Of a stretch of DNA of 64,000 bases, positions 1-36,700 are shown in pieces. Under the pieces are notes generated by a model. It was not told the origin of the DNA. It made no database searches and was given only the letters and a program-made list of their open reading frames with translations. Each line of letters opens with the position of its first letter. Positions within the stretch are counted from its first letter, which is position 1. The position numbers and the translations under genes are program-made. The stretch is from Megaleporinus macrocephalus (lineage: Eukaryota > Chordata > Actinopteri > Characiformes > Anostomidae), in contig CM038725.1 of the NCBI GenBank assembly GCA_021613375.1, positions 14,779,589 through 14,843,588 on the forward strand, given 5' to 3'.

Positions 1-689
1 AGTATTTTAACACTGACAACATGTTTAATTACAAAGGAAGCATATGTTGCCGTGTTTGGATAAAGTGCAGTGCTGTATTTAAATCACAGGATTTACCTGC
101 TGAATCTGTTCTAACTTGTTCAAATAAAAAAAAATAAAAAAATCTTGTTAAGCAGCTGCTACTGTGCCAAACCAGTGCAGCATAGCCTGAAAAGTGGAAC
201 ACTTTTACTTTTACAGTTTTTGTCATTAAAAGAATAATGTGTGTATGGTTTACAAACAGTAGAGTTGCTGACCAGGTATGCAAGTGATGCACCTTTAACA
301 CACTATGTCTAATCAGTGCTGGGTACTGTTCAAACATTTTTGATATTGATACTGATATTGATACCTTAATTACAATGCCGATTCCTGAATGAAACTTTTT
401 TCAAACTTCTTTCAAACTTCTTTCAAACTACAAGCCCCCTAATGGCTATGCAGTGCTAAAAATAAGAACAATAATTGGGTCAATAATTTTAATGTCCTGC
501 CCCAGCTTTAACCCTGACATACCGACCTCTTTGATTAGGTAGACCAGGTGCATTATATAAGATCTCGAACTAAACTAAGAACAGATCAGATCACCAGGAC
601 CATGGCTGGACACGTCTGAAACAGAGCTTTAGTGAAACTCAATTTAATAGAGTTCCAACTTCTGGAAATATAAGAAGAAATGATCATAC
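1..689. other. nol6 intron, no exon seen
   Basis: This lies downstream of nol6 exon 5 on the minus strand and shows no exon-like frame continuing NOL6. It holds a triplicated 11-bp unit (TTTCAAACTTC, about 394-425). Around 315-370 there is a run of alternating TGATATTGATAC units resembling a decayed hAT end; that is a weak call. Confidence 0.5.
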
Positions 690-2129
690 CTGGAGGGGTG
701 ACTAGCAGGAGTGGACGAAGGCGGTTGCCTTGGAGACACGAATAGTGCAGTGTGCCTACTGCTGACGAGGAGGAGAGGTGCTTTGCCAAACCTGCCAGGT
801 ACAGAGCCCTCTTTCGAGAGTATTTCTGATTCAAGTCATCCATTGAATGCAGGACACCCTGAAAAGAAAGAAAAAGTGACAAAACATTTAAAAGATTAAG
901 TAAATTTTGCTTATTTGTTTTGATTGGTATAAGCAGATCCATACTCTAAAACATGAGTACACCATGTGTAAACTGAATGTACTCAGAGAGCAGCTGCCAC
1001 ACTTAGTTCAGAGCTGGATCTTACATGAGGAATTGTGACAGCCAGGTCAATAGAAACTTTTGGTTTGATGCAGGTGCCCAATGGATAACTCCCAATCAGG
1101 TCGACAGAATCAGGGGGCTCCATGTGAAACTTGCTCTTAGTTGTCTCAGGAACCAGAATGAACGGGACATTAATGTCTGAGTCCTCCAACCATGACAGGT
1201 CCATCAACTAGGAGAAAGTCAGAATGCAATTAAAATACAGGTAAAGGCTCAAAATTCTCATCAGCTCAAGTTTATGCTAGGTCATGACATAAATCCTTCA
1301 GATGGCTACTGACCTCAACTGTTGGAGTTTCTGGTACGGACTGCAAGACATCTGTAATCTGCTGCACAAAGGAGTCCACCAGCTTCTTCCTGCGTTCACT
1401 CAGTGCCACCTCCTTCAGCAACTCCTCCATCTGCAGAAGAACCATATAAATATTACAATTTAACATATTATTGATAGTCAGTGTGAATATTTAGATGGGA
1501 CCCATTCATCTAATCACATGCATGACCACCACAGCATAGTAAGACACATCCAAAAATTCTACTGACCTGCATTTTTAATAGGCTACAGTGGAACAAACTC
1601 TCTGCCTCCTTCAGCTGGTTGAGCTCCTCAACAGTAGGGGCTTTGTAGAGCTCTCCTTTGGACAGCTTAAGTGGACGAAGGACTCCATCATCAGAGGCAG
1701 TCTCTGGTTTCTTTTTCATGTCTTTGGGATCTGTTGTACTTTCATCCTCCTGGTTTATTATTTCCATCTATGACAGTACACAGCAACACTCTATTGTCAA
1801 TTATTTTCATAAACTTACAAACGATGTACCATCATGAACAAGATAAGTGGACAGAACGCCAAATGCTATACCCACAAACCACAGTCTAACAATTCATAGA
1901 ACATGCTTATTATATTATTAGACAGTCATGCCACGGATCAAGTTTATTATTATTACATAAAGGTAGAAAATCACTTAAAACGTGAGAATAACAATTAAAG
2001 CATGCAGGTTTCTGTAACATGAGCTAGCTGACGTAGCCACAGCATATGATCTGCACAATATACATTTACAAATTAAAGTCTGACCTCATTTTCCAGGTCC
2101 TCGGTTGATGTTAAGTTTTTCCTCTTCAT
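690..2129 (-). CDS. nol6: NOL6 (nucleolar protein 6 / Nrap), N-terminal exons, gene leaves left edge
   Basis: NOL6 is a nucleolar protein of the small-subunit processome, needed for early 18S pre-rRNA processing. Five coding exons read right to left: 2129-2085, 1767-1567, 1430-1314, 1207-1025, 858-690. All have AG/GT borders; the first four end in phase 0 and the fifth in phase 1. Together they give the first 238 residues of a protein of about 1150 in human. Matches to the human N-terminus as I recall it are the stretches LKLSKGELYKAPTVEELNQL, MEELLKEVALSERRKK, IGSYPLGTCIKP and LNQKYSRKRALYLAGLAKHL, in the right order. The GSYPLGTCIKP segment belongs to the nucleotidyltransferase-like fold of the Nrap family. 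The start ATG (2129) has A at -3 and opens MKRKNL, a basic start suited to nuclear import. No further exon is visible in 1-689, so the next lies off the window. Confidence 0.93.
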
Positions 2130-2846
2130 CTTAAAATTGAAAAGGCTTTAACAGAGAAGAAAAACATAGATATATGGAATTACTCCTCCAGTCAGTCCCA
2201 GCTACAGCAACACACTGCAAACTCTCACATGGAGAACACGGTGTAGCACACAAACCCAGGTTGTGACGTACACGTGTTCTGATTGGCTACTTTCGTGACT
2301 TGCTCGCATGCCATTGGCTGAATAAATCTTAGACACGCCTTCCAGTCAAGTTTCTTTGAGACTGCAAATAAAAGCCCCCTCTAGGTGATAGTAAGTTTGC
2401 GCAATATTAAAGGTACAAATATTAGAAAAAATATGATACACATAATATAATATAATAAAAATATAAACAGATAAAAAAATTATGCTTTTGCTTTTTACAA
2501 TCGTCATTGTAACAGAATCCTACGGGAGTAGTTGTGGTGCGCATGCGCAGTTCAAAGAAAAGTGCAGGATGAGTCGGGCTGCGTACTTCAGTTGCAGTTT
2601 GGCTATAATTATATAAAATATTGTTTTTTGTCTGGCAGTTATTTTTTGGCCTTACATAAAAAAAGGTTGTGCTTTGTTACATTAACTGGGTGCGCTTACA
2701 TTTTTACTTGCTGTCTGGCTAGTTGCTGGCAGGCGCTAGCGTTATTTGAACTTAGCACGCCAGCTAACGTTGTGAATGTAGCGTTAACAGGTAACTTTGT
2801 TCTATTGTTAACGTTTAACTTTATTTGTTATTATTTCTCATAGGCG
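2130..2846. promoter_or_regulatory. Divergent nol6 / ttc37 promoter
   Basis: The 717 bp between the two start codons must hold both transcription starts. From the nol6 side, the sequence shows two inverted CCAAT boxes (ATTGG at 2282-2286 and 2313-2317), a TGACGTA followed directly by a CACGTG E-box (2264-2276), and on the ttc37 side a palindromic NRF1-type site at 2538-2549. No TATA box is obvious at either gene. This is the usual make-up of housekeeping divergent promoters. A possible short 5'UTR intron in ttc37 (donor near 2791, acceptor at 2843) is only about 53 bp and is uncertain. Confidence 0.75.
2538..2549. promoter_or_regulatory. NRF1-type palindrome
   Basis: TGCGCATGCGCA is a perfect 12-bp palindrome and fits the known NRF1 consensus (YGCGCAYGCGCR). 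It lies about 300 bp before the ttc37 start codon. NRF1 sites are common in core promoters of RNA-processing and mitochondrial genes. Binding itself is inferred. Confidence 0.6.
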
Positions 2847-27165
<24,319 letters not shown>

Positions 27166-28566
27166 AGCCGCTACCTCCCAGACTCGTTCACTCAGGACCA
27201 TCGCCAGCCTGCCATGCAAGAGCCAATACAGCAACTACATTCTCAGTCCTGCCTCTTCTGCTTTACGTCTTACCGTCTTACAGTCCAGTCAAGAATGTTT
27301 ATACATTTAGTCACCCTTCCTCAGTCTTCATAAAGCACTTTCACTAAACCATGTAGATGATACAATTGAATGGTTATATGTATGAGTGGACAGGATGATC
27401 ATGTCATTAATTAACCAGAATCAGATTTTTATACAGGTACAATGACCAGGTATTTATATTAGATGGCTTTGTGGTTTAATGTGGGACAGTGCCTTCTAAA
27501 AAGCACTCATCTGACCTTCACAATAACGATGGCCAAAGGGGCTGGCCTGCTTCGCTTCTGATATTGCGAAATGAAAACTAAAATGAACAGAGCTGACGTA
27601 CCACCTGTAAGGCAATCCTGAAGCATTTTTGGTCCAAAACATTGAGAAGAGCTGCTTGTGGTATTGCATGGGAAGTCAGTTTAGTAGGAGCGCTTGTTTT
27701 AATTAAGGCAGCCTTTGCCAGTGCAAAAAAAAAAAATAAAAAAAAATGTACTTTTTTTTTTTTTTTTTTAAATCAACATGCTGCCAATGAAAGAAAAGAG
27801 CGCACTGGCTAAATTAAATATGAAGGAAGGTTCTTCTTGTCCAGCAGCAAATGGATCTCATCTTGGATCCGGGCACTTCACCCCTGAACGCCAACACATT
27901 TGTCAGCTCTTCTCATTTCGCAAGCGCTTGATGGAGATACGGAAAGATGTTCTCGTATTTTCAAAGCTGATTAATGATGAAATACAAACCCTCAGTGAAA
28001 TTAAGAGAACTTCTAACAGTTAGTGGGTGGGCTATTACAACACAGATATATTAATTCTGTTGAACAAATGTATTTCATTTGTTAGAAAATGCAGTGGGCT
28101 GTATGTGTTTTGTCAAATAAATCAACTGACCAACCTGGCACTGGGGAAATTTGCTTGTTTACTTGTCCACTAAAACAAATAATAAAATTGTAGTTTCTTG
28201 TAATCCATGATGTAAAGTAATAAAGTAAATGCATTAGCTGGGCCTGTATATCCTGGTTGGCGCAGTAAACTGTCCTCTTCTTTGATTTATCACTGATATA
28301 GGACCTGAAAGAACATCTTCTGCTTGACCTCTTGGACTAACTCATTGCATTTGGACAAGACGTCTGGACCTTCTTTAATTACTTTGCACTGATACTTTCT
28401 TACTCCAGTTACATCATGGGTCTCTGTCCAGACCACAAAGAGTAATATATTACAATAGAATGTTCAGGAGCCCAGGGTATTTAAAGTACCGCCTTATCTA
28501 TTATAAGATCAAACTAACAAAGAACCATTGAAACTCATCCTTATTCATATGTTCTTACAGTGTGAC
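27166..28566. other. ttc37 3'UTR and tail-to-tail gap to fam81b
   Basis: This contains the ttc37 3'UTR. The first canonical AATAAA (27735-27740) is inside an A tract; a cluster follows at 28116, 28181 and 28219. Between 27565 and 27922 is an imperfect foldback with an A-tract/T-tract centre, and an 81-codon open frame at 27778-28023 lies in its right arm. No known gene is recognised. Confidence 0.6.
27565..27922. repeat. Imperfect inverted repeat centred on poly(A)/poly(T)
   Basis: TGCGAAATGA at 27565-27574 is exactly inverted at 27913-27922, and GAGCTGAC at 27590-27597 at 27902-27909. Nearer the centre, GCCAGTGC (left) faces its partial inverse (right, near 27800). The centre is A-rich, then TGTAC, then an 18-base T run. 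Arms differ in length, so it is an old foldback or MITE rather than a fresh palindrome. Confidence 0.45.
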
Positions 28567-28572
28567 TTTATT
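28567..28572 (-). terminator. Candidate fam81b polyadenylation signal
   Basis: AATAAA on the minus strand, 122 bp past the fam81b stop codon. It is the first canonical signal downstream, so a short 3'UTR is likely. Confidence 0.5.
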
Positions 28573-28693
28573 CCTATAGATTTCTTTCTTTGATGCAATT
28601 ATTCTGCCTGAACATAATCAGTACATGTTAATACCGGTATAAAAGGGCTTTGTTCTTTATACCCTCCACTGCCATCTTTAGATCTCTTATAGC

Positions 28694-29447
28694 TCAGGCA
28701 TCTGGAAGTGCTGCCACTTTTCTCCGAATCTGTCTGATGTCTTTCTTCAGTTCTCCTTTGTCTAGTTTGGCTTGGGCATCACCGATGTGCCTCAGGGAAG
28801 CGATGGCATCCAGGGCCGACTGGAACCCTGTCCATCAAGAGTTCACAGACAAATACACAAAACTTTGAGGATCTACTGCAACTACTTACAGGTCGTCTTC
28901 TGTTACAGTGCGTGTTGTGTGTTTGGGGCGTCATCTATTATGCATTGACCTCCTTCTGTTTGCTTCAGAGCAGAAAGGGAGGGGTTGTCTGAAAACCTTT
29001 TGCCTGTGTAGTGGCGTATACCCTGAATGCTGATTTGTCAAGCCTTCTGGCACTGGTTGTATTTACTGCAGTGGCCTGGTGTTTCAGTGTCAAGTGCTAG
29101 GACTAGACCTTTGGGGAAATGAAGTGGAAATAGATATCCACAGGTAGCTAAAACAACCCAGAAGCCTATTGAAGACAGAATGGTAGATAGCAAGATGCAT
29201 CCTATGTCCAAATGTTTGTAAACACCTGTTTGTCCTATGCTTATTCTGGTCATTTGTCTCCTCTTTACTGCAGGAACAGCTCCTATTCCTTTGGGAAGCC
29301 TACACTAGGTGTTGAAACAGGAGGATTTATGAGGATTTGATTGTGTTCAGCCACATGATTGTTTAGAGAGGTCAGTTTCTGATGTTGGATGATTGGTGAA
29401 CTCAGGCTGTGCCAGAGTGTCCCATTTTAAGGTTATACTAGCTGAGG

Positions 29448-29494
<47 letters not shown>

Positions 29495-32400
29495 TGAACA
29501 CATTAGAGCGCCTGACTGCATATAGTCTGCATTACTATTTTCTATTACTATTGATTCATTAGAATTCAACAGGTGTATTTTGTTATGTCATCTCTGACAG
29601 ACGTTAAGGTCATATTTCTAAAATCCTAACTTTATAGGAGAAGGAAAGCACATTGTTCATTTTAAATGGATTATTGGATGTTTCTATCACTCTATTAGTC
29701 ATGAAATGATAAGTTTTTGTTCCAAAGAGACAATATGTAAATTACCTCTGTCGTGATTGGTTACCCTGTTCTGTTCCCTTTATAAAAATAGTAATCTGGA
29801 CTAAAACTTTATAGTTTGTGTAAGAGGGTGTCGCTAAACTGCAGCAGGCCGAGTAGCCAGGTATATTAATGTATTAATATACAATACAGATTGTATAGAC
29901 TTAGAATTAGGACGCTCACTGTCTACAGTTTTAACATGTTTTCATCCTACATTATTCTAAAATCCAGCTTTCTATGATATACACAAACCATATAGAACAC
30001 TTAAATAGAGTGCACACAAAGCAATACAACCAGACCTGTAAGAATAAATGATGCATTAACCCATAGTAGTGCCAAAGAAATTGGATACTTCTCTGTTGCC
30101 AGTTTTCCAGAACCCAGATTAAGTTTGAGCTGAAAAGATTTTTTCCCCAGTGTTTAATGACTACGATGACCCCAAAATGTTGTCTGGTATTGAGATGAAT
30201 GGTGATGATGTGCCCGATTTAAAGCCATCATCCAATAAATCAAGTGGGAATATGGAACAATGAGTCACGTTTCAGGGTTTCCAGACCTGTTATCCGTTGG
30301 AGCTGATTGTCTGAAAGACTACTACTGACAAGAGAGTAGATGAAATGTGTTCTGCTGTGCTCATTTATGCACTCACAAACTGTTGTTGGTTTGTACACTC
30401 ACCTGACTGATACTCTGTCTTCATCTGCTCCTGTTCATCTCTAAAGCTCTGCTCCAGATTATCAATCCTGCTGTTAAGTTTACTCTCTGAACGTTTGACC
30501 CGATCTGCAGAGTGCTCTTTCTTCAGCTGCTTCTCTACACTCTCCACATGAGCAGATATTACATCCACCTGTGCTTTCAGCTTCACCTCCACATCCTCCT
30601 GTACAGATGTAAATGTGTAATATTACATAAGCCTACATTGTGTTTTGATCATTTTGATCAGCCATGTGCTTGAATTCACTGTCTTCTGTGAAAGGCTGTC
30701 TAAGTATTGCTGTTTTCATTGTTTCCATGTTGAATTGTGACTCATGCGAAAGCTAAAATACACATGAGTCATGTTCAGTCTAATCTTATCATTTTAGCAG
30801 TGATGCTGAATAAAGCCACACGCAGACAGTTTACCACTCTGTCCTGCAGCAGTACGCGCAGCTGTTGGCTGTCCTCTGTGTGCATTTGGGCTGTGTTGCT
30901 CAGCTGCTGCTCGGCCCACCTTCTGAACCTGGCTGCTTCCTCCTCGAGCTCCTTCAGGCCACTGGATGTTCTGCACAGCCCCCATAGGATAGCCCGGTTA
31001 ATATACAATTATACTGTTATACTGCACCTAAGTCCAGTTGACATACTGCACTTAATGGCTGACTGGTGTGCTCTGCTACTGCTGATTGAATCCTGTAATC
31101 TGATTGGCCTGGTGAACACTTGCTGGCTAAAAGCTTCTGTCTTGTTAGTCTAGTCTTGCCTGCTGGAACATTTGTGCTGATTGGCTATTGGAACCTTTCT
31201 ACCCAAATGATTACACTGTGCTCTAATCTGAATGGCTGGCTGAATACTGTACTCTGATTGGACTGAACTAATATTAAAATCTGATTGGTTGGCTGAATTG
31301 TGCAGTTTGTTTGGCCTATTGAACCCTGTAATCTTCTTGGTTGGTTAACTGAACAATGCAATATTATAGGCTGGCCAAACACTGTACTCTGACTGGCTAA
31401 TGAGTCCTTTAAAGGCATTGGTTAGCTGAATGCTGCACTTGAACTGGTTTGTTCAATCTGGTTGGCTTGCTAAGATATGTGATCAGACTGTCTTGGTGAA
31501 CACTGTGGTGTGATTTGCTAATGGAATCCTGGAATCCAGCTGACTGCCTGGATGCTGTACTCTCATAGGCTTGTTAAATATTTTATAAATACCTTTATAG
31601 GCTTTTTGATTAAAACTAGTATAACATTAAGCTTTGGGCTATATTTAAGTCCTAATATCATAATGAATAGTGGTATTAGAATTATGTATTGATCATCATT
31701 CAGTGTAGTCCAGCTACCTAATGCTCACCCATAGGTGCTACAGGTTAGTCCATCAAATGGCCTGCACAGCCACTACATGATCACTCATATTTACCTTTAT
31801 TACATTACATTGATTACAGTCATGTCAATTCATGGACATAAGTCAGTAGATACCTTAAAAAACTGGATAAGTTCAAATGGAGATGAAAGAGAGGGACAGT
31901 ATTGAAAAATGCTTCACCTCTGATAATGTTTGCATTAGTGGAAACGCTGTCCTTTTCTCCAAAGTATCATTTTCCCTTAATCTGTTTGTTTTCCCCTCCA
32001 CGCATATGACTGGTTTGAACATTACCATAAAACTCTCTGGAGTCTTTTCTTGTGCAGCTGTGTTAGCGCACCCTGCAAATTGATTTTTATTTTTCTTGCT
32101 GAACGGCCATTCTCCTCTAGTTGGCTGATGTGATGTGAATTACAGTTAAGACTCTCTCTGTTAGAGCTGAATAGCAAACTCTGGGCAAAGTCAGGAGTCA
32201 CTGATCCAGTCAGCTCGCTGCATAGAGGCTGCTGCTGACACCATTTATAAGCGTTCATTATAAGTCATACAGAGCCACATAAACCCTTCATGTTCTTCTT
32301 CTCAACTGAAGTAAATACTCCTGACAGACTGATTCGACTGAGATAGCCCTCAATTAAACCTCTGGGAAAGAAATGCTATAGCAGATGCTCAAACAGACAG

Positions 32401-33739
32401 CAAGAGCTGTTTAGTGGTTCAGCGCATCAAGTTATTGTATTTTCTGACCCTGTATTTTAGGTGCATATATATAAAATTGTAAATTGCTGAAAACAAAAGT
32501 ATCCTAGCTGTCATTTTGAAGCCTGTTTTATAAAAAAAAAAACTTGTGTATACTTGCAGAGAACAATGTGTCAGACAGCTACAATTGTATAAACATTGTG
32601 TATTAGAGGTGCTGCAATATGAAATACTTTGTTTTATTCTATTTGAATTGCCAGCTTACATCTTGGATGTGCCATAGCAGCATCTAATACTGATGTCATA
32701 GGCTGTTTTATTTTTTGTAGATTAACTCACTTAATTTCAAGCAGTTGAATGTCCCGCTGTAGGTTTTCTGTTGTAGTCTTCTGGGATACAGTCTGCTCCA
32801 ACTGCGAAGCCTCCAGTCTTCCAAGTGACTGTGAAATCTAACAGAAAACAGATTTTAATACTGGTATCATGACTGCAGCTCTGAAATGGGTCTGAAATTG
32901 TTCCACCTCTGTAGCCAGTGGCAAAAGTTGGACAAACTTAATTATTTATAGACTGTTCTGTTTAGTGTGACATTGCTGCTGGTGGTAACAGAGAATTCTG
33001 TCACTGCCCATTATATAAGGTCCATTTATCCTATAGCTGAGCTTAGTTGTACACTTACAGACTGTAGTCCATTTGTTTTATTGCATACTTAGTTAGTCCT
33101 CTTTTATCCTCTGTTCTTCAGTGGTCAGAACCCCCACAGAGCAGGTGGTTGATCATTCTGAGCACTGATAGGGTGCCACATGTTACTGTCTGTTATGCTG
33201 GTACGAGTGGATCTCCTCAGTGTCATTACTGGACTGAGAACAGTCACCAAACTTTCCAGCCAACAGCATCATTTGGGCAGCATCCTGTGACCACTGATTA
33301 AGGACCGGAGGGTGACAACACAAACCTTGCAGCAACAGATGAGCTGCAGTCTCTGACTTCACATCTACAAGGTGAACCTACAAGGTATAGAGTGGACAGT
33401 GTGTGATCCACTCATACCAGCACAACACATACTAACACACCATCACCATGTCAGTGGCACTGCAGTGCTGAGAATGATTCACCACCCAAATAATACCTGC
33501 TCTGTGGTTGGTCCTGTGGAGGTCCAGACTATTGAAGAACAGGGGGAGAGATAGAGAGAGCAAAGTATTAGTATGTTATTGTAGAACTACAAATGCTCCT
33601 GTAGGGTAAGTGGAGCTGATAAAATGGACAAAGAGTTGTGATACAAGGAGGTGCGCTTAATGAAGTAGCTGGGAGGAGTATGTAAATGATCTCTGTTCTG
33701 ATTGGCTTAATAGGGGCACTATATGTAGATGTGTTTTTT

Positions 33740-33770
<31 letters not shown>

Positions 33771-36700
33771 CAGGGGTTGGACAATGAAACTGAAACACCT
33801 GTCATTTTAGTGTGGGAGGTTTCATGGCTAAATTGGACCAGTCTGGTGGCCAATCTTCATGAATTGCACATTGCACCAGTAAGAGCAGAGTGTGAAGTTC
33901 AGTTAGCAGGTAAGAGCACAGTTTAGCTCAAAAAACTGCAATAACACAACATTATGGGACATACCAGAGTTCAAAATAGGACAAATTGTTGGTGCACGTC
34001 TTGCTGGCGCATCTGTGATCAAGACAGCAAGTCTTTATGATGTACCAAGAGCCACGGTATCCAGGGCAATGTCAGCATGGCTCAAACATTGTATCCTGAA
34101 GGCGGTGCCGTGTATCAGGGTGACGATGCACCAACACACAGCAAGACTGGTGAAAGATTGGTTTGATGAACATGAAAGTGAAGTTGAACATCTCCCATGG
34201 CCTGCACAGTGACCAGATCTAAATATTATTGAGCCACTTTGGGGTGTTTTGGAGGAGCGAGTCAAGAAACGTTTTCCTCCACCAGCATCACGTAGTGACC
34301 TGACCACTATCCTACAAGAAGAATAGCTTAAAATCCCTCTGACCACCATATATATATAAATATAATTATCCAGCACTATATGTAAATGTGTTTTACATAT
34401 ACGTGTGTGTGTGTTTGTGTGTGTGTAAAACAACAAAAAAACCTTTTCATTTCCACATGGACTACATGGGAATTACACTCAAATACACTCAATGAAATCC
34501 TTTTTTCCAAAAATGTTTCATACAAAATGGAAAAATGTTTTTGCTCTCATCGTATTGCATCCTCAGTCAGATGATTACGCATGTTAATGAAACTTTTCTG
34601 CATTTCACATGCGCCCTGCATCCTCGGCCAATGGCTTTTGTGCTGGTCAGAGACAGGGCTCTCGTTTGTAGTACTTGCTGCTGGCTCTCACTGACCTGCC
34701 TCCCTTTCATTTTCAATTACCTTTATGGCAGCTGGGGACCACTCCCCCCCGCCAGACTTAATGTACTTAAATCACAGTGATTTACAGTGTGGCTCTGAGC
34801 TCCACAGCCACTGCAGGAACTGAGCATTTTAGGGAGAAAATGAGAGGAAGGCCTATTTTCCAATAGAAAAATGCCAATAGACGTGAGCTATCGTCTGTGT
34901 TGGAGCTGGGGCACTTGCATAATTCAAACAGATTCTTGCACGCTCAAGAAATGTGTTTATTTACACCTTCATAAAAGAGCATGATGTAAGGTCCGTCAGT
35001 CCTGCGCCAGCTGCTTTTTCGGCTGCAACCTTTTTATTTCAGGCACTCTCTCTTTGGCAGATATTATACTAGACTATAGATTTAAAAAGCCTTTCTTGGT
35101 ATAAGTTGTTAGTTTATGAATAAATACACTATCAATCAAAGGTTTGGACACACCTGCCCAGGGTTTTCTTATTTTTACTATTTAGACATTAATACAATGA
35201 GTGAATAATTGTGAGGACATCAAAACCATAAAATAACAGTTACAAAATTATTCCTGGACCAGAATAAAGCATCTGTTCTTGGTTTCTTCTGGAAATTAGC
35301 CTCATTTGCTCTGATGCAGTTCTATATACTTTTATAACATTCTCATCAGCAGCTTCATGAGGAGCCACATGAGCTGCTTTTTTTTATTTATATGTAAAAT
35401 GTTTGTATTTAAGCAAGAACATCACTTCACATTTAAACTTGGCTTCAACACATTAAGATCAAAATGTCTTTATAATTTTGAACATATATCTATATATTCA
35501 GTTAGCTGTCTAACTTTTTGATTGGTAGTGTACATATGCATCAAATATCTAACCTACTAACCAGCCAACAATATAAACGTCTAAATAATACATTAACATA
35601 GTCTTGTTCCAGCTCACGCACTGAGACTCTCAGTCTTAGTCTAGAGCTTCATCATCCATGATGCTTCTGTCAAAGACTGACAATGACATGATGTCAAAAA
35701 GTTCATAAGGTCTTATATAACGTATGTTTTACATAACTTATCTTTGCTCCACTCTTTACTTTAGTTTCCACTGACCTTTTTCAAGAACGAGCAGTATTGA
35801 CACCAGCGTGGACTTCAGCTGCATGTTTTTGTGGTGTATAAATAAAGACATACGATGTTGAAAAGATGCAAGCGCTTGTGAATAATGAGATGAGGCAGCT
35901 CTGAGAACATGGAATTAAAACTCTCTCGCTTTTAAATAAATAAATACTCTCTGTTTAAGCCGTACACCCACACAGACTGTTGTTAGCACAGTGCTGCCAG
36001 TTCTTTCTTTTTGTGGCAAATGTAATAAAGTATCCACTCATTGTGTGCTTTCACTGTACTGTTTGAAACATACAGTATTTCTATTCATTTCAGAAATACG
36101 TTCAACTAGATTTTGGCCTATTTAAATAAGGTCGTTCATGGCCATCCAAGCTTTACAACATGACCTAGTAAAAACAATCTTAATGCAGTTACATCAAGAG
36201 AATCTTTCACTTTAATGGCTCTCTTGATTTCCTATGGCATTGCTTGGTATTTAAAGCAGTAGTTTGTCAAAAAAAATCTAATGTAACTTATTCAAATAGA
36301 CTTTCTTGTATGATTTCATACATATTGTCGTCTGGATTGGTTCTAACACTGTTATGTGTGCATCCCAGAATATATAATAGCATGTCATAGGCAAGGCTGA
36401 AGATTTAGACATACACTTCGCACAGTACTTGTCGTTAAACTGTAGGCTTTTATTGTCTATTAGCTACATTCGCTTCATAGCTCCAAAGCAAAACCGAAGA
36501 CCAAACGTTTCTTGGCTGTTTTACTACATTTGATTATGTACATTTGCCCATTTATTACTTCAACTTCCAAATACACAACTACACATATTTGCACCATCAT
36601 GCTACATGGCTTATGAAACTAAACTACTTGGCACTAAGCTTCAGCTGAATTTTGAAATGCCTTTCACAATTGCCGCCCACTGTGTGTGAACTATGGTGCA

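Noticed and set aside
29..337. 102-codon minus-strand frame considered as the next nol6 exon
   Set aside because: It has no resemblance to NOL6 residues after 238 and no suitable acceptor. Composition is that of intron.
30990..31580. CRISPR-like regular spacing in the ATTGG repeat tract
   Set aside because: Units are diverged and abutting, without identical repeats and unique spacers. It is a degenerate minisatellite in a vertebrate intron.
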